Notes: generated from the letters alone by a model not told the origin. Shown: positions 39,910-45,974, counted from the first letter of the stretch. The stretch: 46,068 nt of DNA from Rhodothermales bacterium (GCA_028278205.1 JANQES010000128.1:1-46068), one strand, 5' to 3'. Numbers and translations are program-made.

Positions 39910-39939
39910 ATTTTTTCTTTTGGCCTGCCAAAAGAAAAA
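39910..39939. repeat. Palindromic tRNA spacer 5
   Basis: TTTTTTCTTTTGGC-CT-GCCAAAAGAAAAA, between tRNA-Ile and tRNA-Leu. Confidence 0.9.
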
Positions 39940-39942
39940 CCG

Positions 39943-40016
39943 TACTCCGGGAGGGAGTCGAACCCCCACTAACGTGGGTCTGAGCCACGCGCCTCTTCCC
40001 GTTGGGCTACCGGAGC
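39943..40016 (-). tRNA. tRNA with Leu anticodon (CAG) on a type I body
   Basis: Anticodon loop CTCAGAC in CGTGG/CCACG; acceptor GCTCCGG/CCGGAGT (G1-T72); variable region only 5 nt (TTAGT). Leucine tRNAs are normally type II with a long variable arm, so charging by LeuRS is uncertain. Confidence 0.85.
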
Positions 40017-40021
40017 ATTAC

Positions 40022-40172
40022 AAGGGTGGATTGCGGATCGAGTTATCATTGATCGCTCGACTAGTAATTCTTCCCAACCCGCAATCCGAGGTAAACTCGA
40101 AGTAGAGGGTGGATTGCGAATCGGGGTATTAGTAACCCTCGATCAATATTTCATCCCAACCCGCAATCCGAA
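40022..40172. repeat. Duplicated hairpin in array gap
   Basis: Two copies (about 40025-40090 and 40107-40170) of GGGTGGATTGCG...AACCCGCAATCC, each able to form a long hairpin with an AT-rich loop. They separate the plain tRNAs from the part of the array that holds the permuted genes. Confidence 0.8.
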
Positions 40173-40185
40173 AAAATCGTCGTCG

Positions 40186-40259
40186 TACCCCCGGCGGGGT
40201 TCGAACCCGCAGCCTTCACCTTGAAAGGGTGATGACTTAACCAATTCGTCCACAGGGGC
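40186..40259 (-). tRNA. tRNA-Glu (TTC)
   Basis: Anticodon loop CTTTCAA in TCACC/GGTGA; acceptor GCCCCTG/CGGGGGT (G1-T72); T-loop TTCGAAC. Confidence 0.92.
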
Positions 40260-40309
40260 TTGACAGGACTCGCTCGCCCCTGCGGGCGCACAAGTTAGAA
40301 GAGCCGAAT

Positions 40310-40426
40310 ACACTGAGTGCGTCTACCAGTTACGCCACAGGCCCAGGGGTACCTCGGTATCGGGAAGTGAATCCCGATAGGGCGGGCCTGGCAGGAGTCG
40401 AACCTGCACATCCTTTCGGACAGTCA
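40310..40426 (-). tRNA. Circularly permuted tRNA, Leu-like (type II)
   Basis: On the minus strand the 3' half comes first (40383-40426): TGACTGTCCGAAAGGATGT (variable arm TGTCC-GAAA-GGA), T-arm GCAGG-TTCGACT-CCTGC, 3' acceptor CAGGCCC, G73. A 38-nt linker (40345-40382) with the hairpin TATCGGGA/TCCCGATA follows. Then the 5' half (40310-40344): GGGCCTG, D arm GCG-TAACTGGTAGA-CGC, CTCAG. GGGCCTG pairs perfectly with CAGGCCC. The halves meet in the anticodon loop, so the anticodon cannot be fixed. It is flanked by X and Y segments that pair (CTGCGCGCAC with GTGCGC-CC-GCAG). Confidence 0.8.
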
Positions 40427-40478
40427 GTATGTATGCTCATCACGTCAGGGTGCGCGCAGAGGCGAGCGAGCAAATGCC

Positions 40479-40498
40479 TTGACAAAGAACAAAGGGTG
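40479..40498 (-). other. Conserved Z element, copy 1
   Basis: CCTTTGTTCTTTGTCAAGG on the minus strand, shortly after a Y flank. A second copy, CCTTGTTCTTTGTCAA, follows another Y flank at 40908-40924. Function unknown; it could be a termination, processing or pairing element. Confidence 0.55.
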
Positions 40499-40529
40499 TC
40501 CGCGCAAGTCGGCCAAGCGTTTTTAACAC

Positions 40530-40625
40530 AAGGTGCTCTACCACTGAGCTACAGCAGCATGCAAGGGTTTCGCTAGAGCTGCTGGCAGGATTCGAACCTG
40601 CGACCCCCTCCTTAGCAGGGAAGGT
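40530..40625 (-). tRNA. Circularly permuted tRNA, GCT anticodon on a type I body
   Basis: 3' half first (40577-40625): anticodon arm CTTCC-CTGCTAA-GGAGG, T-arm GCAGG-TTCGAAT-CCTGC, 3' acceptor CAGCAGC, T73. An 18-nt linker (40559-40576) precedes the 5' half (40530-40558): GCTGCTG, TA, GCTC-AGTGGTA-GAGC, A. GCTGCTG pairs perfectly with CAGCAGC. ACCTT occurs at both exon ends, so the exact junction, at position about 26-30, is ambiguous but the product is not. The joined body is Thr-like. Flanks GTCCGCGC (40649-40656) and GCGCGGAC (40498-40505) are fully complementary. Confidence 0.88.
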
Positions 40626-40660
40626 GTTTGTAAGCTTCACGCATCGGGGCGCGGACAACG

Positions 40661-40734
40661 CGGTCTGAACGGGAGTTGAACCCGCATCCTCCTGCCTGAC
40701 AAGCAGGTGCTCTATCCGGTTAAGCTACCAGACC
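40661..40734 (-). tRNA. tRNA-Asp (GTC)
   Basis: Unpermuted. Acceptor GGTCTGG/TCAGACC; anticodon loop TTGTCAG in CCTGC/GCAGG; G73. The T-loop is TTCAACT. It sits between two X/Y-flanked units. Confidence 0.9.
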
Positions 40735-40741
40735 GGTTATC

Positions 40742-40760
40742 CCCAATCTGTCGGATTGGG
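40742..40760 (-). terminator. Hairpin between rearranged Ile unit and tRNA-Asp
   Basis: CCCAATC-CGACA-GATTGGG, a perfect 7-bp stem with a 5-nt loop. No T-run follows, so it may be a processing or stability hairpin instead of a terminator. Confidence 0.45.
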
Positions 40761-40796
40761 TACGGGTTTCTGCTTCGTGCAAGTCGGCCAAGCGGC

Positions 40797-40862
40797 TTGG
40801 AAGTGTGGGACTCGAACCCACAACCCGCTGATTATCAGTCAGCTGCTCTACCAATTGAGCTA
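40797..40862 (-). tRNA. tRNA-Ile (GAT), 5' acceptor strand missing; X/Y flanked
   Basis: A complete body from T8 to A73: GCTC-AATTGGTA-GAGC, anticodon loop CTGATAA, T-arm GTGGG-TTCGAGT-CCCAC, 3' acceptor ACT TCCA. The matching 5' strand TGGAAGT is absent; the sequence before T8 is the X ending TTACATAC, and Y (GCTTGGCCGACTT) follows only 4 nt after the 3' end. The flanks form the longest X/Y stem: GGTTTCTGCTTCGTG (40887-40901) against CACGAAGCAGAAACC (40765-40779). It is possibly a decayed permuted gene. Confidence 0.75.
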
Positions 40863-40959
40863 GTATGTAAGCTTAACGCGTTGGGACACGAAGCAGAAAC
40901 CAGTTTCGTTGACAAAGAACAAGGAGGCGCCCGCGTAAGTCGGCCAAGCCGGTTGATAA

Positions 40960-41042
40960 CCACTGAGCTAAAACCCCGAGGGTGGAGTTTGCAGGAGTCG
41001 AACCTGCGACCTTCTGGTCTTAAGCCAGATGCTCTAATCCAG
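40960..41042 (-). tRNA. Circularly permuted tRNA, TAA (Leu) anticodon on a type I body
   Basis: 3' half first (40983-41042): D-loop end CTGGATTA-GAGC, anticodon arm TCTGG-CTTAAGA-CCAGA, AGGTC, T-arm GCAGG-TTCGACT-CCTGC, 3' acceptor AAACTCC, A73. A 5-nt linker CCCTC comes next, then the 5' half (40960-40977): GGGGTTT, TA, GCTC, AGTGG. GGGGTTT pairs with AAACTCC (one G-T). Joining at the shared TGG in the D-loop gives a fully canonical 74-nt tRNA. Flanks CGTCCGCGT (X) and ACGCGGGCG (Y) are complementary over 9 bp with one wobble. Confidence 0.9.
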
Positions 41043-41079
41043 GTATGTATGCTTGAGCGCGTTGGGACGCGGACGGCAG
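41043..41079 (-). other. X flank of the first permuted tRNA
   Basis: The segment immediately after tRNA-Ser(GCT): variable strand CGTCCGCGT, conserved CCCAACGCG, helix strand CTCAAGC and ATACATAC, directly abutting the 3' half. Four more X copies are at about 40863-40901, 40626-40656, 40427-40465 and 34954-34984. The matching Y copies are at about 40930-40952, 40765-40793, 40498-40519, 40282-40305 and 34861-34882. Confidence 0.8.
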
Positions 41080-41168
41080 CGGAGGAGGTAGGACTCGAAC
41101 CTACAACAACCGCGAGGGCTGAACGAACGCCTTAGCAGGACGATGCATTACCATTCTGCCACTCCTCC
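41080..41168 (-). tRNA. tRNA-Ser (GCT)
   Basis: Type II with long variable arm; acceptor GGAGGAG/CTCCTCC, anticodon loop CTGCTAA, G73. It is the first, promoter-proximal tRNA of the minus-strand array. Confidence 0.92.
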
Positions 41169-41329
41169 GTTTGACAATTTAAAAATAATGTACGTATCCT
41201 GTAATATTTAACTATGCTTATTTAAAGCATAATTAATGTTTGATTTTCAGGAAGGATTGTATCCATCGCGGCTGCAACCCATCATCACCTCGCGCGCTGG
41301 TGATGAGGCGTGCAGGCCAGGGAGATCAG
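41169..41329 (-). promoter_or_regulatory. Region upstream of the tRNA array
   Basis: A 70-bp AT-rich stretch (41170-41240) with several T/A runs is the likely array promoter, but no single -33/-7 pair stands out. Before it lies the hairpin CATCACC-AGCGCGCGA-GGTGATG (about 41283-41305), probably ending the 66-aa gene. The array may also be read from that gene. Confidence 0.4.
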
Positions 41330-41530
41330 CTACCCGTAGACGGCTTCCGGGCGCACGATCAAGTCGCCGTTAGGCCGGCGTTCGACGACGTAAGGGCTGA
41401 AGCGCTCCGGGCGGACGTCGAAGTGACGAGCCAGGCGGTCCTTGACGTCGGAGTCTTGCCCGTGGCCGTTGAGGCCCAGCTCCTGCTGGGTCAGGTCGAA
41501 GGAGCGACCTTCAAATCGCACGTGAACCAT
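41330..41530 (-). CDS. 66-aa protein upstream of the tRNA array
   Basis: MVHVRFEGRSFDLTQQELGL, then DVKDRLARHFDVRPERFSPY, VVERRPNGDLIVRPEAVYG. A strong Shine-Dalgarno (GAGGAGG) precedes the ATG at 41530. The pattern beta-beta-helix-beta with a terminal Gly resembles a small ubiquitin/MoaD-like beta-grasp domain, but this is a reading of the pattern only. It is the first gene upstream of the tRNA array on the same strand, and could be part of the same system. Confidence 0.7.
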   Translation of the reverse strand: MVHVRFEGRSFDLTQQELGLNGHGQDSDVKDRLARHFDVRPERFSPYVVERRPNGDLIVRPEAVYG

Positions 41531-41590
41531 GATAGTCCTCCTCTTTTTTGGTTAAACGGTCACAAAAAGGGCGTTATAAAGCGCCATAAT

Positions 41591-41630
41591 GCAAAAAACC
41601 CACCTCCGCGTCAGTTGGCAGAGGTGGGCT
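41591..41630 (-). terminator. Terminator or attenuator upstream of the 66-aa gene
   Basis: On the minus strand CCCACCTCTGCCAAC, TGACGCGGAGGTGGG, then TTTTTT. A perfect outer GC stem and U-run 60 bp ahead of the 66-aa gene start. No close upstream gene needs it, so it may be a leader attenuator; alternatively it insulates the locus. Confidence 0.75.
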
Positions 41631-41639
41631 GAAACCTGT

Positions 41640-42008
41640 GACAAGCCTATAGCTTATCTATGGACAAGGCCCACCTCTGGGCTCGATGGCGAACAAATCG
41701 GAACTGCCGCCGAGGTAGCACGTCGGCGTCGAGTTCCAGCGTTTCATATGTTCGCGTTGTATGCGCAGCATTGGAATGCGGTTTTGGTGGCGCTTTATAT
41801 CAGCGTAACGGAATATACATAAAAAGGTTTCACTTGTCAACAGGTAAAAGCAAAAAAATGCAAACTAATTTGTGATCGTTTTATTTCGACCTCAAAAGCA
41901 ATACACCGCAACATATCAGCATGACTAACCGCCTGCACATTCTTTGTTGATGACCATCGATGATCAAGGTTCATAGACACATTGATCATCAAACTTATTA
42001 CGGCTCAA
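41640..42008. other. Gap with no supported gene
   Basis: About 370 bp, AT-rich, between the attenuator and the membrane-protein gene. Short frames exist on both strands but none has a family match or RBS. A second copy of GCCCACCTCTG near 41670 repeats part of the attenuator arm. The 66-aa gene promoter should lie here. Confidence 0.5.
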
Positions 42009-42896
42009 TCAGGGGCAGGCGGGAAGGATGCCCCAGAAGGCTTCGAGCGCCAGGAGCAAGCCGAGCCCGAAGGCCAGGATCTTGAAACCCCACCCCCAGA
42101 GTTGCTTACCACGCACCCGGACGATGCCGGTGATGAGCAGCGCCAGCAAGGCCGCCGGCATGAGAACCAGCACGCCTACGAACCCGCCCTGAAGCCAGAA
42201 CGGAACGCCTTCCCAGAACCCGCCGCCTTCCATCAGGCTCGGAAAGGCGATATCCGTCACCAGCGGCAGCACGAAGGCTGCCGCGCCGTAGGCCGCGACG
42301 ACGCCGATCAGCAGGCGATCCCACCAGGGCATCTTTATCTGCATCAGCGATAGACCGGCCAGCGCCACCATGAGCGCCGTCACCGCCGCCACGACCACCA
42401 TCGGCGACTGCTGCACCACCATGAGACCCTGATTCACGTCGCCGGCAAACCAGACCGAAAACGCCAGCAGGCCCAGCAGCGTCAGCGCCGCCAGCCCGGC
42501 TTTCATCGGCCAGCCGGTGCGTCGCCACAGCAACACGTTTAGCACGAGCAGGCCCGCCACCACCCCGACAACCCCCCACCGAATCGGCGACGCCTGCAAC
42601 ACGGCTTCGACGGCGACATTGATCAACAGCGCATAGAGCACCACGGCCCCGAACGCATACACGAGGCGTTGCCAGAGCGGCTGGCCGGGCGCATCCGGTT
42701 TGGAAGCAGCCGGTTTGGCCGCCGAAGATTGGGGCGTCTCCGCTCCGGAGGCCGGCGGTCTGGGGGCCTCGGCGGCAGGAGCCGGCCTGGACGGTTTGGG
42801 CGCCTCGGCTTCCGGGGCCTCCTCTATTTCGAGATTGAACAGTTCAGGATGGGGCAGCGGCTGGAGTTCAGGGCCTTCGTAATCGGCGTCGCTCAT
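42009..42896 (-). CDS. Polytopic membrane protein with acidic/proline-rich N-terminus
   Basis: A 295-aa protein: MSDADYEGPELQPLPHPELF, then a Pro/Ala/Glu-rich disordered stretch to about residue 75, then six to seven hydrophobic segments (for example LVYAFGAVVLYALLINVAV, WGVVGVVAGLLVLNVLLW, AALTLLGLLAFSVWFAG, VVVAAVTALMVALAGL). I do not recognise the family. The ATG at 42896 is preferred; the frame extends to a TTG at 42914 in repeat DNA. Confidence 0.75.
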   Translation of the reverse strand: MSDADYEGPELQPLPHPELFNLEIEEAPEAEAPKPSRPAPAAEAPRPPASGAETPQSSAAKPAASKPDAPGQPLWQRLVYAFGAVVLYALLINVAVEAVLQASPIRWGVVGVVAGLLVLNVLLWRRTGWPMKAGLAALTLLGLLAFSVWFAGDVNQGLMVVQQSPMVVVAAVTALMVALAGLSLMQIKMPWWDRLLIGVVAAYGAAAFVLPLVTDIAFPSLMEGGGFWEGVPFWLQGGFVGVLVLMPAALLALLITGIVRVRGKQLWGWGFKILAFGLGLLLALEAFWGILPACP

Positions 42897-42904
42897 GGGA
42901 ATCT

Positions 42905-42998
42905 CAGGGTTCAAAGTTCAAGGTTCCATGTTCAAGGTTGGTTTGGGAGACACGAGCCGCAGGCGACTGACGTAGTAAACGTTGAACTTTGAACATGG
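42905..42998. repeat. Inverted GTTCAAAG-word repeat
   Basis: GGTTCAAAGTTCAAGGTTCC and ATGTTCAAGG at 42908-42940, then the complement GTTGAACTTTGAACATGG at 42979-42996. Period about 8-9 bp. Confidence 0.75.
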
Positions 42999-43004
42999 AA
43001 AACG

Positions 43005-43046
43005 CTCAAAAAGCAGGGCGCCCACCTTCGTCGGCAGACGCCCTTC
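43005..43046 (-). terminator. Rho-independent terminator after membrane S8 protease
   Basis: On the minus strand AAGGGCGTCTGCC, GACGAA, GGTGGGCGCCCTGC, then TTTTT. It lies 33 bp past the protease stop. Confidence 0.85.
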
Positions 43047-43078
43047 TTGTTGAATCTTTATGTTTTACGCAAGCTTTC

Positions 43079-44572
43079 TCACGGGTTCAGCGCAAGCGTG
43101 GCGAGGATGGCGGCTTCGGCGTTGATCACCCGCCCGACGCGCGGCGTGTCTGCGACGGTGACGCCTGTTTCGTGGAGGATGCCATAGGCCTGCTCGGCGG
43201 TCAGATCCGGGTTGAGCGACCGCATCACGCCCAGCAGCCCGGTCACCATCGGCGTAGACATCGACGTGCCGCTCAGGGGCTTGTAGCTGTTTTTCGGAAA
43301 CAGCGAGAGGATGTCTACCCCCGGCGCCGCCAGCGGACGGCTCAGACGGTTGACGGTGTTCGAGAACCGAGCTTTCTTAAGATTCTGATCGACAGCGGCA
43401 ATGGCGATGACGCCTGCGATATTCGACGGAAAATGATTGTAGGCGTCCCGGTTGGAGTTACCCGCCGACGCCGCCACGATGACGCCCTGTTTCTGGGCAA
43501 ACTCGACAGCCTCGATCAACACCTTGGGTTGCACCGGCGAGACACCGCCGAGCGACATCGAGATCACGTCGGCGTCGGCTTTGGTGGCATCGATGATGGC
43601 CTGCGCGATGGATTCGAGCGTGCCCGAGCCGTTAGACGAGAGCGCCCGGTAGCCCGTCACTTCGACGAACTCGCCGTTCCAGTTGAGCGAGGCGATGCCG
43701 AGGCGGTTGTTCGTGGCAGCCCCGGCGATGCCGGCACAGTGCGTGCCGTGGCCGTGCTTGTCGGTCTTGCCAGGGCTGTTCTTGAAAACGCCCTTGATGT
43801 CTTCGTGCTGGCCCTCGACGCCCGTGTCGAGGATGGCGACGCGGGCTTTGCGGACGGGCTTGAGTTCGCTCAGCAGCGCGTGCGCCTCGTGGCCCCGGAT
43901 AGCCTCCAGCGCCCATTGCTCGGCCACACGCGGATCATTTTCCAGGTAATTGCGCGTGGTGCCTGCCGCCGTCTCACTCCCGATCAACGGCGAGAGCGAG
44001 ACTTCCAGATTTAATTCGACGAAATCGACGTTTTCGGCGTCGGCGCGCAGCGCGGCCATCAGCGCCTCGAAGGCGTCCTGATCGCCATGGATGAGGTAGG
44101 TCTGCGACAGGTCTTCGTCGGTTTCCAGTTCGATGGTCGGGAAGGCGCGTTCGTAGCGGGCGCCGTACTGATCGAGCAGCGGCGCGACCTCCTCGATGCG
44201 GTCGTCGGGGCCGAGTTCGAGCAGGAAGGACGCCTGCTCGGCCTCAGTCGTAAAACCGAAGAGGCGGGTGCTCAGGTAAAGCAGCCCGGCCACACCGAGC
44301 GACATCAAACCGAGCACTAAAAACGGTTGCGGATTGGCTTTGGCCTTGCGCATCGTCAACCATCCGGCGGCCACCAGCAGGCTCAACCCGGCATCGGTGA
44401 AAAGCGGAATGACGATTTGGAAAAAGCCGCCCCCGCCAAAGAGACGACTGACGATGCTAATGCCCAGCAAGCCCAACCCGGTCAGCATAATCCACGGGTT
44501 CTTGTCCTTGCTGGAAATGTTTACCGCGATAAGCAGAAACGCGATGACGGTAAGGAGCGTGATGAAATCCAT
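43079..44572 (-). CDS. Membrane-anchored subtilisin-like S8 protease
   Basis: A 497-aa protein with three to four N-terminal transmembrane helices (about residues 1-110: TLLTVIAFLLIAVNI, WIMLTGLGLLGISIV, DAGLSLLVAAGWL, FLVLGLMSLGVAGLLYL). A propeptide-like linker is at 115-215. The S8 domain then has the full triad: Asp in VAILDTGVEGQHED, His in KHGHGTHCAGIAGA, Asn in VAASAGNSN, Ser in LSGTSMSTPMVTGLLG. Unlike the two lipoprotein proteases it lacks a lipobox and the shared promoter module. Topology of the protease domain cannot be decided from sequence. Confidence 0.9.
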   Translation of the reverse strand: MDFITLLTVIAFLLIAVNISSKDKNPWIMLTGLGLLGISIVSRLFGGGGFFQIVIPLFTDAGLSLLVAAGWLTMRKAKANPQPFLVLGLMSLGVAGLLYLSTRLFGFTTEAEQASFLLELGPDDRIEEVAPLLDQYGARYERAFPTIELETDEDLSQTYLIHGDQDAFEALMAALRADAENVDFVELNLEVSLSPLIGSETAAGTTRNYLENDPRVAEQWALEAIRGHEAHALLSELKPVRKARVAILDTGVEGQHEDIKGVFKNSPGKTDKHGHGTHCAGIAGAATNNRLGIASLNWNGEFVEVTGYRALSSNGSGTLESIAQAIIDATKADADVISMSLGGVSPVQPKVLIEAVEFAQKQGVIVAASAGNSNRDAYNHFPSNIAGVIAIAAVDQNLKKARFSNTVNRLSRPLAAPGVDILSLFPKNSYKPLSGTSMSTPMVTGLLGVMRSLNPDLTAEQAYGILHETGVTVADTPRVGRVINAEAAILATLALNP

Positions 44573-44712
44573 CGAGATACCTCGGCTAAGTCTGCAAGGC
44601 GGTTATGAACTACCTGAACAACGGCTAGCGACGTCGTCCTATTGCCCGGAGGCGCGTCTTAACGGGGCACGGTAACACGCCTCAGATACAAAGGATACGT
44701 CCGAGCCTGAGG

Positions 44713-44805
44713 GGAGTTGCGTGCCGAGAGATCATCAATCCGGCCTACCACAACGGCCAACCCATTAGCAGCTATCACACGCTCACGTTCAAGTTTGGCG
44801 TTTGA
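44713..44805 (+). pseudogene. C-terminal remnant of an outer-membrane beta-barrel protein
   Basis: Reads EIINPAYHNGQPISSYHTLT followed by FKFGV and a stop. The closing aromatic-rich strand TLTFKFGV is typical of the last strand of TonB-dependent receptors and similar barrels. No upstream coding part exists in the same frame, so this is a remnant. Confidence 0.45.
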
Positions 44806-44931
44806 GCACTCGTTTTCCGACGGGGTGTCATACTTTTCCCTACAACGAGGCGGGGGTTTTCCACGTCAGCATTAAAGCACGATCTGCCGCATCTTCATAG
44901 ATAGCCACACAGATCAAGACGGGAGGATGCT

Positions 44932-45288
44932 ATGAAGACCTGCGATTGCCTCGTCTTTTTTAGCCACGAGATCATCAAAACGACCCCCGAAGGCGCGCTA
45001 GACCTCGACGCCACCAAGCAGCGACTCTGGAAAATGACGACACCCGACGAGCCTATCGTCTGTGAAGTCTTGTTCGACTTGCGCGAGCCCCCCTGCCCGC
45101 TACCGCGCTATGCCCTCGACGAACTCGCCCGCGAAATGGGCCGCATCGACCACATGTTCGTCGGCAAGATCGCTCTGCTCTACGATGCCCCGGAACGCGA
45201 CCCCACCGTAGAGACTTCACCCGACGGTCGTTACCAGACCGCACATTTCATCGATTTCGACGAAGCTATGCAATGGCTCACGGCGTAG
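44932..45288 (+). CDS. SpoIIAA-like / STAS-like small protein
   Basis: A 118-aa cytosolic protein: VCEVLFDLREPPCPLPRYAL, ELAREMGRIDHMFVGKIALLYDAPE, TAHFIDFDEAMQWLTA. The order (beta strand, helix, strand GKIALLYD, helix DFDEAMQWL) fits the SpoIIAA-like fold of the STAS/SEC14 group, usually of unknown function in single-domain form. The plus-strand gene has an RBS (GGGAGG) upstream. Confidence 0.65.
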   Translation: MKTCDCLVFFSHEIIKTTPEGALDLDATKQRLWKMTTPDEPIVCEVLFDLREPPCPLPRYALDELAREMGRIDHMFVGKIALLYDAPERDPTVETSPDGRYQTAHFIDFDEAMQWLTA

Positions 45289-45309
45289 CGCCTGGCAAAC
45301 GGCAGGTTC

Positions 45310-45897
45310 TCAATTCTGTGGCGGGGAGATCATGATATGGGCCGACGGGGTGCCGGCGCGCATGATCCAGGGCGCACCTGGCGTGACGGGTTGCTCCGGA
45401 AGCCCCGTCGTGGCCTTCGTCGCGTAGGGGATGTAGAGCGCATACAGGCCCACCTGCGCCGTTTCCGGATCGAAGCTGTCGAGCGGGCCGCCCAGGTTAT
45501 AGACCGCTGCCGGCGCGGACGGCATTTCGAGCGTGCCGGCCTCGGCCTCCTGGTGGCGCACGTTAAAAGATTCCTGGCCGGTGATCCCCTCGGCGCGGAG
45601 TTCGCGACCACGCGCCATGTAGGGCTCCAGGGAGTTGTGATAGCAGGCAACGTGGAACCGGTCGTCGCCCGGTGTGTCGGCCAGGCAGGTCAGGTCGTTG
45701 GTGCCCTCGCGGAGGGTGACGAGCGTGCCGGCGTCGTCATAGCCGAGCACGCGCGCGCCTTCGCGCATGTCTTCGGGCGCCGCGAGGACCGCCCCGGCAA
45801 TCTGTTCGTCGGCATTGGAGATCTGAGCCTGGCAGCCGAGCGCCGGCAGGAGGATACCGAAGAGCACAATCAAGGCGCTGATTCTGAATCGCCGCAT
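45310..45897 (-). CDS. Secreted hypothetical protein
   Basis: A 195-aa exported protein with signal peptide and a possible lipobox (LLPALGCQA). The mature part has SLEPYMARGRELRAEGITGQ, LYALYIPYATKATTGLP and a closing GAPWIMRAGTPSAHIMISPP. The pattern occurs in uncharacterised secreted proteins. No enzymatic motif is evident. Confidence 0.75.
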   Translation of the reverse strand: MRRFRISALIVLFGILLPALGCQAQISNADEQIAGAVLAAPEDMREGARVLGYDDAGTLVTLREGTNDLTCLADTPGDDRFHVACYHNSLEPYMARGRELRAEGITGQESFNVRHQEAEAGTLEMPSAPAAVYNLGGPLDSFDPETAQVGLYALYIPYATKATTGLPEQPVTPGAPWIMRAGTPSAHIMISPPQN

Positions 45898-45974
45898 GGG
45901 ACCTCTGGGATTAGGATGAGCGGATAGATGGGCTGAAAACGTACGATGACGGCCTGCGCGATGTCAAGCCTATT

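Noticed and set aside
38199..39939. CRISPR array
   Set aside because: The spaced palindromes separate tRNA genes, not unique spacers of equal length, and no cas genes are present.
40282..41079. Group I or group II self-splicing introns in tRNAs
   Set aside because: The X plus Y segments total only about 60-100 nt and lack the P3-P7 core or domain V; too small for either class. A permuted group I intron-exon was considered and set aside for the same reason.
40282..41079. Simple scrambling of tRNA fragments by recombination
   Set aside because: Three units keep full acceptor complementarity in permuted order and all have complementary X/Y flanks with changing sequence; random breakage would not preserve this.
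38041..41170. Long plus-strand ORFs across the tRNA array (including one of 285 codons at 39115-39972)
   Set aside because: They are translated antisense tRNAs; recurrent peptides such as RTRT or GFEPVAF come from reverse-complement T-arms. tRNA structure explains the sequence.
41640..41880. Small ORFs of 60-77 codons on both strands
   Set aside because: No RBS, no domain and mutual overlap; the region looks non-coding.
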